This document shows, piece after piece, positions 49,684 to 63,325 of a stretch of 64,000 nucleotides of DNA. The notes below the pieces were generated by a model. That model saw only the letters and a list, made by a program, of their open reading frames with translations, was not told the origin of the DNA and made no database searches. A program made the position numbers and the translations under genes. The stretch is from Cryptomeria japonica (taxonomy: Eukaryota > Streptophyta > Pinopsida > Cupressales > Cupressaceae): contig NW_026729143.1 of assembly GCF_030272615.1 (NCBI RefSeq), positions 62,001 to 126,000 of the forward strand. Direction: 5' to 3'. Positions within the stretch are counted from its first letter, which is position 1; each line of letters starts with the position of its first letter.

Positions 49684-50691
49684 TTTATCCCCCACTTTAA
49701 CAAGAGTACGATTTTATGCAAATACTCACGATAAAGTAGAAAGATGAGGAAAAAAGAGAGGAGAAAATAGGAGCAAGATCACAAAGAGATAAGCCATCAC
49801 TAATTTTGAGGAACCAAGCCCCCAATCTTAAGATCTTTACTCATCCAAACACATGCAAGGGAACACAAAACAAGACAAAATAAAAAAAGTCAAAAAAAGG
49901 AAATCAAAGACAAAAGACACAAAACAAAGGGATTAGTACTAAAACAAAAATCTCTAAGTCAACCAGTTGAAGAGACCTCAATAATAAAAATAAAAATGTC
50001 TTAGCCACTAATTTGATTCTCGGAATGTTATTACAAGAACACAAGTAGTCACCTAGAAAGAGAAAGAGCATGCATCAAATAATGAACTTGTGATCCAACA
50101 ACTAGCAAAGCTATGAGTTCATGGGGAGAAGAAATGAGAAAACGTGGATGCCATAGACTAGCAAGTTGTGTTATGTTGGGTGATCTATGAGAGAGAGAAA
50201 CAAGGTAACATGGATTCTACGAGCTAGCAAGCTATATCATGCTAGGCGATCCACAGAAAAATGAATTCTCATAGGACAATAAGTTGTATTATGTTGTGTG
50301 ATCCATGTAGGAAGGAAGAGTCAGAATAGTCTAGAAAGTTCTATTATGTTAGTTCCACTCATCAAAAAATGCATCAAAAGGAAGGTTGAAAGGTCTAGAA
50401 AGTTTTATCATTCTATTCAACCCACCTTAAAGAAGTTGAAAAATAGGATGAGTCGACATCTATTTATATATATTGTTTGGCTTCAAGACTTAAGCATCTC
50501 GTCTAAGGCTTTGATCTGGTTTCGTGCATGTAACAACCTATCTAAGACATGTAATTAAAAATGTCTAAGACAAATAATAATTAAAATACTAATAATTGTA
50601 TTTTGAATTTTATTTATATAATAAATTAAATTTCAAACTACAAAATCTAAATTGAAATTTATAGGATAAAAGAAACTACCTTTTAATTAAA

Positions 50692-50695
<4 letters not shown>

Positions 50696-50749
<54 letters not shown>
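50696..50749. repeat. CT microsatellite, 26 units (copy 2)
   Basis: Same locus in the second unit with three more CT units, which accounts exactly for the unit length difference (28909 against 28903). Confidence 0.95.
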
Positions 50750-50751
<2 letters not shown>

Positions 50752-52372
50752 CTCCTACTAAGTGTAGACCTCCAACTTAGATCTAAGACCATAAACTCAT
50801 CATATAAATACATATTTAACAATATGTAGTAACTTGTTCTACTTTGTTTCTTGTTTCCATGTGGAACTTGGCTTTCACTACTTTGAATATCTACAGACTA
50901 GCCATTTTTTTTTTTTTGAAGAGTTCTCATTATGTCACAAGGAGATAAGTTTTTCTAGTTCAACCTCTCAAAACCATACAAGGATCAAATATAGTAAGCA
51001 AGGACCCTCAAATATGATTTCATCTTTCGTTTTTTGTGCACAAAATCCAATTTTTTTATGTTGATCCTCCTTTAACATTCTTAAATAAGAAATATTGTTT
51101 GAGGGATTAGAGATGTAAAATGAATGCAATTAAATGACTTAAAATACTACCACATAAAACCAATCATGTAAATGTGTGCTCAATTGATATGATAAAACAT
51201 TTAGGTTAAGTTCAATTGCAATATCAAAAGGATCTATAGAAGGTAAGGGAGCATTAAATTCATGTATGTAAATAAAACACAATTTATAAACAATTTACTA
51301 GAAAATGGATACATGACATCATTTATACATAATGATTGTAGTATTTACAATTGATATTTCATTGTGGAATTGAATGAGAAATAGTAGGATGTTGGTTTTG
51401 GTAGGATCAAATCAAGGAAAGAAGTGAGGTTGGGAGTGGCTATAGGCACACATAATCATAATTTATGAATCGCTCAAGTAGCTGGTGTGGTTGAAATTTC
51501 CCACTTCCATAGCCTAGAGTGATCATGCTTATATCATGGTCTCCTCTTCCAATAACTCTTCAACTTATTCTAGATGGACAAAGATGTATGTTTGTATCCT
51601 CGCTGCAAATTAATATAGTTAAGCCTAGTCATTCCCACTTCCATAGCCTAGAGTGATCATGCTTATATCATGGTCTCCTCTTCCAATAACTCTTCAACTT
51701 ATTCTAGATGGACAAAGATGTATGTTTGTATCCTCGCTTGCAAATTAATATAGTTAAGCCTAGTCATTGTAAATGTAGCTAGAAGATTGAGATTTGTAAT
51801 TAGTGACAAGAGGCAAGAGTATAAGAATGAGGTAGGAATCTTTAATGGTGATTATTAGGTTTAAGATTAGAATGTGCAAGTTAAAGGGCTCCATATTATT
51901 TAATTCTACAATTATTTGATAATAAAATGTGAACCAAATTTATTAAAATATGAAATATTAATATTTTAATAAACATTTCCAATAAAATATATAACCTAAT
52001 GTTTAAGAGACCTTCAAATATTATTGAAATTGTGCGGAAGAACTAATAGATGATCATCTATGCACAAATACATTGCTCATTACTTTTCCGTTTTAGGTCT
52101 ATCATACAACTATTATTAATCTTTTATACAAATACTGATCAATTCTTTAATATAACTACTTCAACATTATCATCCGCATAATAAATGAACTATCTAAAAT
52201 GCAAATCACCATTTAAACACTGAACTGAACAACATTTGTGCTATTGCTCTGCTGCAACCAAATGTCCTTGCCACGCTAACAAAACTCCATATTTGAGCGG
52301 TACGTACATATCAACTCACCAGTTTTTCTCTACAGGACTTGGCTTCGTTTCAGAGCTCACATGACAATTTTG

Positions 52373-52548
52373 TCAATTAGTGGAACTTGGCTCTTTAATG
52401 ATGAAAGCGCTATAATTATCAACTTTGCGCATGTGAGAAATCCCTGCAAAATGCAGATGCTTTACAACTGTGCTTTTACAGTACACCTCTAAGTTGATCT
52501 CAGGATCATTTTCATCAGTTGCTAGTTGCATCGCTTGGCATGTGAACT
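52373..52548 (-). CDS. Possible terminal exon of an unknown gene (copy 2)
   Basis: Second-unit copy with the Asn-to-Ser change (CYCKNT to CYCKST context); the frame remains open. Confidence 0.3.
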
Positions 52549-52858
52549 CTGAAATAAGGTCATTAATGCACAGGAAAACAATCAAGTTGATCTGTGTGCA
52601 CGATCGAACTACTGACGGAGTTTAACTAGACTTTAATGATAGTGTTTACTTGGTAATGTGCCTAATGAGCCGTACGTACATATCGTCTCATCTGTTTTTA
52701 GGCGCTGGCTATGGGGTCCTTTAAACAGCACCCCATGGCCCCCTACTTCCTAGCCTCCTCCTGCAGCATCGTGCAACCTATGAAGTAGGGAGCTATGGGG
52801 TGCTGTTTAAAGGGCCTCATAGCAAGCGCCATGATGTACCACCCAAACCCTTTTTTAG

Positions 52859-54235
52859 CGAGAGCTGCAAGCAGCGAAGTTCCTGTCGGGAGTGGTAGGA
52901 AGGAGGTGTGATTGGTTTGAGTTGTTGTTGAGAAAGTCGGTGGAAGCGAAGTTGTATGAAGATCTAATAGTTCTTTATTTTGATTTAATGAAAGTTAAAT
53001 TTCAGATAATTATAAATGCAACTATCAGGATCATTGTGTAGGAAAGCACAAATGAACAATTTCATTTTTAAAATGTACGACGGAAAGGTCGAGATTGCTG
53101 CTATGGCTCCTTATAATAGATCTGAGTATTATAGAGAGAGCCTGAGTGAGCTAGCAGAAGCGGTGACATAAAGAATCGATTCTTGCTATTACAGTGGATT
53201 CACCTTCATGAGGGATCTGAAGCTTATTATAGCTCAGATTGCAGCCAAGGACTGGACTGATATTGACAGCAAGCGAGTGGCTATGACAGTTGATATCCTG
53301 AGGAGAAATCTTACGTCTGCGGTCCACATGGGATGCCTTTCTGTGACAGATACAAATGAAGAATTAAGGGTTTTGGATAATTTCAACACACAGGAAGGAG
53401 TTCCTGATTTTCCTGTTGCTGTCGGGGAGTCTTCTATAAGTTCAAACACCACAGATTTCTGTGATGATGACGAGGAGCAAAGGTTGCAGCTAGAGGCTAA
53501 TGTAGCTCTTGGCAAAGTAAAGCAAGGACTATCAGTTTGTGGATGCAAATGTTCTGTTTGCTTCTGGAGATGTGTGATGGAGAAAGGGCATGGTGACCGT
53601 CATTCTTGCATGGGGAGTCATTTGTGTACAGAAAACTGCAGTTATTGTACTCGAGAAGGAGACAGCTTAAGCTTATGCGGGGATTTAGCAGGGCATGAAG
53701 GAAATCACAATTGCAAAAGGAAAAATCATACATGTGGCCAGAGCTGTTACTTATATGAGACATCTTCAAATTGTAATGAGAAATGTTCTCTGTGGCCAGG
53801 GCAGCCTGGCCAGCACAAGTGCGATTCCCCTCAACATATGTGCAACAGAAAATGCTCTCTTCCAAGCTGCATTAATCCCTGTGTTGTGGCGATTGAATCG
53901 AACCATAAAGCACATCAGTGCAATGAGAAATATTGTCCAACCAAATGCACGATAAATGGGTGCAGCAGCTCATTTCAGTCCTCCACCATACTTGAACAAG
54001 GTTTCATCATAAAAAAGCCTCTCCAAGAGGTGACAATTTAGAAATCCTTCTTGTATCAATTTAATAATTATGTTGAATATTGTAATAACAAGATTCTTTT
54101 TTAAAGGCAACAATACCACAATCACCTAAAGAAGTTTCAGCATCCCTGATAACAAAGTCCCTCAAGGAAGCTCCCTTAAAGGTCCATGATGTATTGCTAG
54201 AAGGGAAAGAATGTGTGGAACAAGTGGATGAGTGA
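52859..54235 (+). pseudogene. Zinc-type protein gene remnant with extra stop (copy 2)
   Basis: Same structure as 23950-25326 and the same frameshift. In addition GAA becomes TAA at 53169-53171 (GTGACATAAAG) and GCT becomes GAT at 53214-53216 (Ala to Asp). 52860 changes the second codon from CAA to CGA, and 52896 lies in the same exon. The Cys/His region (53500-54000) and the last exon (54107-54235) are unchanged. Confidence 0.75.
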
Positions 54236-54278
54236 TGAAGGCTTATGCTTGTGAAAAGAAGTGAAAGTATCATGACAT

Positions 54279-57138
54279 GATAGAGACTTCAGATCAACAA
54301 GTATGCTTTTTGACTTAAAATTGTAGAACTTTTGCCCCCAGTTATTTTGATATTAGGGGAGATCAACTCTTGTTCTTTTTCTTTCATAGGATTTTTATCC
54401 TTGACCTTGATTTTTTCAGAGTCCAATAGCTTTTGATTTTGATTTGAACTAAAAGACTTTTCTTTAGTTTTCACTTTTAGTTTTTTCTTTTCAAGGCTTA
54501 ATTTTTCATCCCCAATTAGTAAGGGCTTTTGTAATTCTTGTTGATCCAAGTCTGGGAGAGGACTGGAAATGGAATAAGTGGATGATATGGTAAAGCTATG
54601 TGAGTTATCAAGAGGGTTGGTGATATGCTCAATAGATTCTTTGTTGGAACCACTCTTAGGACTATTGATATCAAGAGCTGCTTGCAGCACTAGAGGTGAT
54701 TTGCATTCAGACATAGTAGCCACAACACTAGGTGGTTCACACCCAATTCCTTGGCATTGCAAATTTTTTGTAGGTTGTTCCTGTCGACTGAATGTCTTAG
54801 GAGATAGTGGGAGTTGATCAGCATGACAGATATACTCACCACATCTCATGTCTTTAATCTTGAATTTTTCTTTTAGCTCTATTTGTTTGGATGTAGAAGC
54901 CTTTAATGATTCTGGATCCACATAAGTTGATGAAGGAATAGCCTCTAAATTGATTGGGATTGTTATTTCTGATCTAGGTCATAGATTGTTGCAATATATG
55001 AATGGGTTAGGATCAGCTTTGATGATAACTTCAACTCCATTGTGTGAAAACTTGATACATCGATGGTATGTAGATGGTAATGCGCTCATCTCATGAATCC
55101 ATGGACGTCCTAGCAATATGTTGTATGTGAGATCGAGGTCAAGGACTTGACAAACCTCATCTTTTGTAATTGGCCCAACTCTAAGAGGTAAAGTGACTAT
55201 GCCTTTGGATGAATGCTCTTCATCATCATATGCTTTGATGGTAATTTTGTTTGTAGAATTCACAGCTTTATCAGAATATCCCAATTGTTTGATAGTGCTC
55301 AATGTACAAATGTTTAGACCTGCTCCTCCATCTATCAAGACTCGCTTTATTCAATGTTTATGTAGGAAGGTTTCAATGTGTAAAGGTGCATTATGTGGTT
55401 GGCTCACAGAGGCGTCATCAGCTTCTGTGAATGTAAGGGAGTGTGGAACAGAAAGGTATCCCACCAAGGATTGAAACTGGTCCATGTTTAGATCAATAGG
55501 GATGGAAGTGTCTCTCAAGGTTTTGTCAAGAATGGCCTTATGTGCAGGGGATATGCGTAAAAGTTCAAGGATGGAGATAGGTGTGGGTTTCTTCCCTAAC
55601 TGTTCTACAAGGTCATACTCAAGTTTGGTTGATAAGGAAGTAGTCTTTTTAGCTGGAGCACCTTGTAAAGTGAATTTTCCTCGATGAGTTGTAACATTAC
55701 ACTAAGAGGTAGGTTCGGAAGAAGATCTAATTCCTTTCAGGACAACCTTGGGTCTTTGGGTAGAATTCTCATGCGTTTTGTCCTTGATGATAATGGTAGA
55801 GACATAATTGTCCATTGAAATGTGATCAACAATTGAATCATAGTTATAGGATTCTTTGGTATAGTTGGTTTGCTCATCTATGGCTTTAGCTTTTTCCTTG
55901 TCATGTTTTGGGAATGGATCTTTAAAGATCTGATTTTTTAAGAATTTTTTTGCATCAAAATTAAAATCACAAAGAACAGATGTTGTGTATAATTATGAGA
56001 TATTTCCAAAAATGTAAGAAAACCCGAACAATTCACTGATTTGCTCTCAAAATTAATTGTTTATGAAAAATCATAAAAAATTCATAGAAAATGAAAATGT
56101 GCTCCAAAAATTCTAAATTTTGGATTGAAATCTATTGATACTGTCTTCAACTTGCCAATAAAATTCTGTGCAAAAATTCTAATACGTTTGTGAGATAGGA
56201 TCAAATCTCTCCAAGATCTTGATTTTGTGTCCAAAACCCTAGCTGCACAAGGTTTTCTCCAAATTGTTTTACAAAACAGCAATATAGGGTTAGAAAAACC
56301 TGCAAAAAACATAGATCTAACAAAAATCTATGTCCCATGGGGCGTGCCAAAATGTATATGGTGAAAATGGAAAACAACAATATTGAAAGACTAAATGAAT
56401 TCAACCACAAAACCCTAGCCTAACAACAACAAAGATCCACCATAACTTATGAAGATTACCTAAGACAATGCAAATCAAATGAAATCACAAAGATTATACC
56501 ATCACATGTCCAATAGGGTTTAGATCTCCATTCTTCCTATCTCCATTTATCTTGCTTGATATATTTGCTCTTAGATTTTATATGTGCACAAGAGCTCAAC
56601 AAAGAACGGAAATGTGGTTGAAAGTAGGCTTGATCGCATATGCAAGTTTGAAAGTGTAATGTAGTTGAGAAGTCAACTAATCAGGGTTGATAATGAAGGA
56701 AGTGTCCTCTTATATAGAAGACACTGTAGGAAATGGAGGGATAAGATTGGAGGTGTAAGAGATAAATAGTCAGCTAGGATTAGAGGGTAGGTAGAGAAAA
56801 TAAGAAAATAATGAAAGGGTAGGTAGTGTAGGAATTAAGAGATGAATGACATGTGTCATGGGTAGAAAAGGTTAATGAATTAATTAAATAAATAAAGATT
56901 TATTTAATTAATAGAGGAAGTGGGATCAATTAAATAAATAAGATATCTATTTAATTTAGGAAAAGGATAATTTAAATAAATAAAAGTATTTATTTAAATG
57001 AGAAATAAGGCTAAAAGAGGATAAATGAATTAGTTAAATAAATAAAGATTTATTTAATTAATAGAAGAATTAGGCTTAAAATAATTAAATAAATAAAGAT
57101 ATTTATTTAATTAGACTAAACAATTTTAGGTGTCTACA
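54279..57138 (-). mobile_element. Ty3/gypsy fossil, LTR-to-protease fragment (copy 2)
   Basis: Second-unit copy; LTR 56353-57138, primer-binding site 56332-56349, retropepsin 54979-55338. Confidence 0.85.
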
Positions 57139-58096
57139 ACTATAATTTAGTTGCATTTCATTTAAGTGAATTTGTTATAAAGAACATTCATTCATCCATG
57201 TAGTGCATTCATTTTAAATATGCATTCCTTTCATCATCCTTTAAGTTCATTTAGAATTCATTTCATAGGTGCATTTTTCCCCATTTTGTTTCATCTAGAT
57301 TCATGAGATGCATGCATTATCCTCCAATTGCACTAAGGTGCAGTTATTCATTATCCTTTAATTGCATTAAGGTGCAGTTATTCATTATTCTTTATCCCCT
57401 ATTTGCATTTATTTGCATTATCATTTCAATCTCATTTATCACTTAGTTATGTTTTGAATCATTTTAGTCATTTAGATTAATTTTAAATACATCTCATAAA
57501 CATTACATCATTTAGATACATTCATTTAAGTGCATTCATACATAAACATTTGTATCAACATTTGTTCATCCATTTAAAGTGCATTCATACATCACATTTG
57601 CATACACATTTGATTCACTTAGATTCATCTTACAACATGCATCATTTACTCATATCATATCATAAAAAATGAACAAGTATTATCTATCACAAACATCATT
57701 ATGCATTATTTCAACTCATTATTTTTGCATACATCATCATCATTACATCATAATTAACATCATTACCACAAGCATCGTCCATCTTCTACCTGCATCCACA
57801 TAATTAGACAAATCATCCATAGCATGCATCTAGAAATCATATCATCACCATGTATATATAGTAATCAAATCATCCATAGCATGAATCTAAGCATAACTCA
57901 TAATCATCATCCTGTATCAACAATATAGGTGTCATCATACATATGCATATAATATCAAAGCATGGGATCTCTTCATATATCACATTAAAAAAAAAGATTA
58001 CATGTATCATAGTACAATGATGTCAAAATATATCGACTACCAAAATCCATCCAAGTCACAGTCCAAAATAATAATGTAACAAGTACCTAAAATATC

Positions 58097-60076
58097 TCAA
58101 ATGGCACTCTGGCCAGATGCTGCACCACGACTACCCCCTACTCCTCCCCCACCACCTCACTGAGGAGGACCCATAACACCCCCACTTCTCTGAGCCCTCT
58201 GTGACCACTTTGATCTTGCCCACCGCATCTTAGAATAGCTCAGTGCTTGCTGACTAACTGGCACAACCAGCTCATATATTCCCCACCAATAGTCAATCTC
58301 TCCACTTGCCTGTCACATCTCCCTCAACACCACCTCAGTTGGACCCTATGCCTATGCTCCCTCCAAGACTTGGACTCTATCCTGCACCTCCCTCAACCTG
58401 TCCACCAGATCATCTCTCTCTTTCCTCACTACAGTCAGCTCCACCTCCCATGCAAATAGTTGGACATCTCTAGCTGCAATCTCTGCCTCGCTATCCTCTA
58501 ACCGAGTCTGTGAGTGTAAAATCATATACTCCCATACATCTCCATCTCCTCCACCTATCTCTCCCCCTCCCATCTCCATAGGAACCTCTCCTCCACCTAT
58601 GGCTCCCTCTCCCATCTCCATAGGCACTACACCCCCACCAATATCCCTACCTCCTTCTTTGGCAGCCCCTCGTATCAGTGGACCCTGTGATAGTCGCAAC
58701 GACTCTCCCCCTCTACCTCTCCTCTGTAATCATCCTCCTCCACCACCTCCACCTCCAAATCCCCCTCCACCACCAAATCCTCCTCGTCCTCCACCTCCTC
58801 CTGCTCCACCAAATACTCCACCACCTCCATCTCCTCCTCCACCTTTTCCTGCTCCACCAAATCCTCCTCCACCACCTCCATCTCCTCCTCCTACTCCTCG
58901 ACCTCCTCTCTTCCTCCTTTATCATCTCCTCTCATCCTCAAAAGGTGGTATAGGCTCGATCGGATCTGAAATCTATATAATCAGATGTGCAGTATGATAC
59001 TGTGTGTACTCCTCTGTCACCCCTGCATCGACAATCTCAGGCCTCATATGCCCTGGTCTCGCCTGTAAATTCTGGAACTCTATCAAGGCCTGATCATATG
59101 GTAACATTGGTCCCCACTAAAATCTCTCCCGTACTACCCATGCATACTCCCCTGAGCCTCTCGACAATCCCTACCTCCGTCAAAACTGCCTCATCACTCT
59201 CCCTGGCACCTGTCTCTCTATAAGGTAGGATGTGCGCCCAATCAAAAAGTGTGTCATAAATACATACAGTAGCACTTCTGCATCATCCTCCCAAGGCTCA
59301 CACTCGATATACAACCTCCATATCACTGTATCTAGGTCATCTAAAGCCCGTCACAAAAAATCCAACTTCCTCAGATGGGGCTGGCTCATCATCCCTCCAT
59401 ACATATAAACATAGGGCTGATATATCACCCTAAATATCAAGTAGACTGTTCGTGTGACTGGCAAGTGCTCCCAAGCCCAGATGTGTAGTAATGTGATCCC
59501 TACTGCTAGTGATCTCTTCTCTCGGTACACCACCTCGTGTAGCTCCCTATAAATATGTGCTAGCACACATGGTCCCCAGGCATAGTGGGTCCTCTCAGTC
59601 ATCATCTTCTCAATCACCTGGTCCCAACCAACGGCTAGTCCATGTGAACGTCAGTCGGGGCACACCAAACCCCCGACGATCCTGGATAAAACTATTGGTA
59701 AAGGCTCATACAATGCTACTATGTCCTCCTAGGATACAAAGTCATCCTCAATATAAACATCATCAGCAAATATTCTCTACACCGTCGTCGTCCCTAATGC
59801 TTGATCATAGGTCACCAGCTCCCCTCTAATCAGGATGTGTAGTATCCTCCACACATCCTCTAGCATCACTGTCATCTCTCCCATCGCCAGGTAGAAGGTA
59901 CATATCTCACTATGCCAATGCTCGGCCAGTGCTGTCATCAGTCCGCAATTCATCCGAATCACGGGACGATAGATCATATCGTACAAACTAGTCGCAGCGA
60001 CGCAGAATCTGTCTGCCTCTGTCAGCTGCTATGTGGCAGGATGCTGCTCCGGCATCTGTAGAACAGGCACGTCCTC
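58097..60076 (-). pseudogene. Plant mobile domain ORF, degenerate (copy 3)
   Basis: Third copy, offset 57812. It carries C at 58700 as copy 2 does. Domain blocks lie at 59351-59617 and 59777-60076. Confidence 0.75.
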
Positions 60077-61167
60077 CTACACACATCAACAAACATTAGT
60101 TGTTTTGGTACAAACTTTCTTAAGTTTTCAACCTAGACTATCAACAGATACTTTGATCAAGTATCTTCGGGTCTCAATAGGTAATCGATTATGGCAATCC
60201 TAGACTACAACAGACATTTATCATAATGACCTAGTCTCAAGGGGGCTGCTATAATTCACCAAAACAACCAATCAAACAATCAACTGAGACATCAGGCTAT
60301 GTTCTCTAACACTGGGGAATTTTTATCACAATAGTGCTATTCTGCTCACAATAGCGCCACAATTTGTGCACAAAAGTGCTAAACAATCAAACACGCTAAA
60401 TTAACTACACAACAATGCTATTCAATAACAACAGCACTACAACAAACATACAAACGTGCTAATACTACAATACCACTACTACTATGTAATGAAAGCACTA
60501 AACCTAACACAAGCGCTACAACTACTATACAATAGCACCATTGCGGCATAATAGTGCTATTCTAGGCGACAATAGCATTAAAACATGGTTTTAGCGCTAT
60601 TATCTTGATTGGACTTTGATGCCTGAAAAAACATGCCAAAAATGCACAAAACACAAAATTCAAAATTTGTGTATAGCTGGTTTGTAGTTGTCTGGCTGTT
60701 GGAATCGACAGATCCACTCTAGCCGGTGATCTTCTATAGGCATAGGCATGATGATCGTTGCTCACTCCTTCACCAAAAATTCCCTATCAGAGCTCTAAAC
60801 TGCCAAGGAGATAGGTGCAAATGAGCCTATTTTTTCCCCTTCCCCCCCATATATACCATCCAGCCCTAACCCTAATTCACCCCGCTTACTGTTGTGGTCC
60901 CTCTAAACTTCCAACGTCTCTCATTTCCTCATTTTACCCCCATTTTTCTCCCATCATTTCACCGTTATTGCTAATTTCTTGTATTCTACCTCCCCTCAAC
61001 TTCTTGTTCTTTTTCGAGAGATCACCCGATTTTTTGAAATTTTTTAGCCCATCTGTCGAGGGGACATAGAACCCACTAAATTAACATTTATGGGGCATAT
61101 TTCTTCACACCTATTTTTCTTTCTTTGAAACGATGTGATAAACCGCACCGTCTCAAAGAGGGGCAAA

Positions 61168-62613
61168 AGTAGTCACATAAATCTGTCCATTTAATTAAAT
61201 GAATATTTACTATTTATTTGATTATTTAACTATTAATAATCAGTTAATTAAATTAAAATTTAATTAATTCATCCTCAGCCTCTTCTCCTATTAATTAAAT
61301 AAATTATTCAATTTATTTAAATATTAATTAAGCTACATTCTTAAGGAATTAAATGAATAAAACATATTTATTGAATTTAACCCTCTTTCCTCTTTTAAAT
61401 AAATAATAAAATATTTATTTAAATCCTTAAACTACTCCCCCCCTCCCCCCACTTGCATTCTCCTACAAATGCAAGTTGCACCTATTTAGTTGAAATAAAT
61501 GAATTTTATTTTAATTAAAATCCTATTTTCCCTCACCCACCAAACCCACTTACATCTTAAATCCCCTTCTAGACAATTCTAACCACTTTCTAAATTCTTC
61601 TAAACCATTCCTAATTTGCCTAATCCATTTCCTAAATATTGTCACATTCCTAGGCAACTTGAAGTCGCTTCTCAAAGCCTCAAAGTCTTTGAAAAGCATT
61701 AAAGGCTTTATGTATTCAACAGGTTAACGCCTAAAGTATTCCAAACCATTAATGGCTCTTACATGACCATTAATGCTTAACTCAACTCACCCACATGGTT
61801 AGAGACTTTCCTCTAACTTAACCATCCTTTTGACTCATGGGTCTCTTCAAGCATTAATGGTTAACTCAACTCACCCACTAACTCTTGTACAAGAGTTTAG
61901 CCATTGGATAAAGGCATTATTCATTGGATAGCGACTTTATTCATTCAACTCAAGCTTAACCTTAACTCCTAACCTAACCTTCATGTCATTTCAAGCATTT
62001 AATGCTTCTTCCCTCTCCTCTCAAGCCATCTCATGTTGGCATTTGTCATCCTGGGATTGGGTTGAAAGCCCTCACATGGATCATAAATCTTTCTATCTTG
62101 ACCCTTGTTGAGATTACTTAATCTCAACCATCCATTGCCCTATTTTTCCTATAAATAGAGCCCATTCCTTCATAATTCAGATCCAGAAATCTTGTATGCA
62201 TCTAATCTATAGTGAAATTTAAGAGATCATTTTAGGAGTCATCTAATCTACATTGTTATTTTGGTTAAAACCAAGATAGCTTAATTAGGCTTTCTCATAT
62301 TTCGCTTGCATTTGCATATTTTAAATCATTTTTCATAAATCTTGAATCTCCATAAGACTTCCATAGTAGTGCAAAGAGCTAAGGGCTACACTCATGTGGA
62401 ACTTGGAGAGGAGAGGAACAAGGGAGAAGCTACTATGAACATGTTGGCAAGCATTTGGAAGGGTCTTGTGTCTTTCTTTTGTTTTTGCATACTTTCCATT
62501 AAATGTTTGATCTCTCTTCATATGCTTGCTTAGGATCGTATTTCGTTTATGATACTAACACTAACAGTTGATTCTTGAGTCTTTTGTTTGTGTTCCTAAC
62601 ATCCTATTTTGCA
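61168..62613 (+). mobile_element. LTR, plus orientation (copy 3)
   Basis: Third copy of the 3356-4801 LTR, with a private A-to-G difference at 61667. TATA box at 62149-62158. Confidence 0.5.
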
Positions 62614-63325
62614 GTGCATCGGTTATAGTAAATGGTACATGTATAAAAATGTGTGTAAATAAAGACAACATAATGTGCAATGTATGAAAATATATGTAAT
62701 TGAATAAGAATGATAGAATGAAAAGAAAGAAATTAATTTAAACAACAGTTATATCGTTTATTGAAATATAACTATATTAAATAATTATCTAATCCACTGA
62801 AATAAACTCAACATTAAATAAAATGTGTACATATTTCACATAGAATAAATTATTAAATTATAAATGATAAAAAAAATTTGTATTTGATTTCAATGTACAC
62901 TTTCATCTAAGAAAAATAGACATTCCAACTATGAAAAAGTTGTAGTAATTTTGACGTGTAGGATCACTTCAAGTATTAAAAAAATAATGTTCTAGCAGAA
63001 CACCCCATAGTCATATTATTCGCACCAAACTAGAGTAATTACTTGGCACCCAATCAAAGCTAATTAACACTGGTTATTTGCACCCAGTCAAGGTCAAAAT
63101 GTTGTATCTGTTCCAACGAAAGAAAAAGTGAGATTCCAACTAAAGTTGTGGAAACCCTGAAGTGTAAGATGTGGATACTTGTATTTTTAATGTTTCCCTT
63201 GTGGAAAAACTGAGACCACATATTCTATTATGTAGTTTCTGGCATAATACTGAATGTAGTATTATTCAATCCTATTACAAAGAAGCGTGCCTTGGTGTTG
63301 AAGGCTGTAACGGCAGATATTTAGC

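Larger units (their letters stand above)
28904..57812. repeat. Tandem array unit, copy 2
   Basis: Second complete copy, 28909 bases long. The six extra bases relative to copy 1 lie in the CT microsatellite (26 against 23 CT units). It carries a complete ankyrin-PGG gene with one silent difference from copy 1, and a zinc-type gene remnant with an additional premature stop. Confidence 0.97.
57139..62613 (+). mobile_element. Ty3/gypsy-like remnant, 3' part (copy 3)
   Basis: Third copy of the same fossil. Antisense ORF 58097-60076, LTR about 61168-62613. Copy-specific single-base differences from the other units occur in this stretch. Confidence 0.45.
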
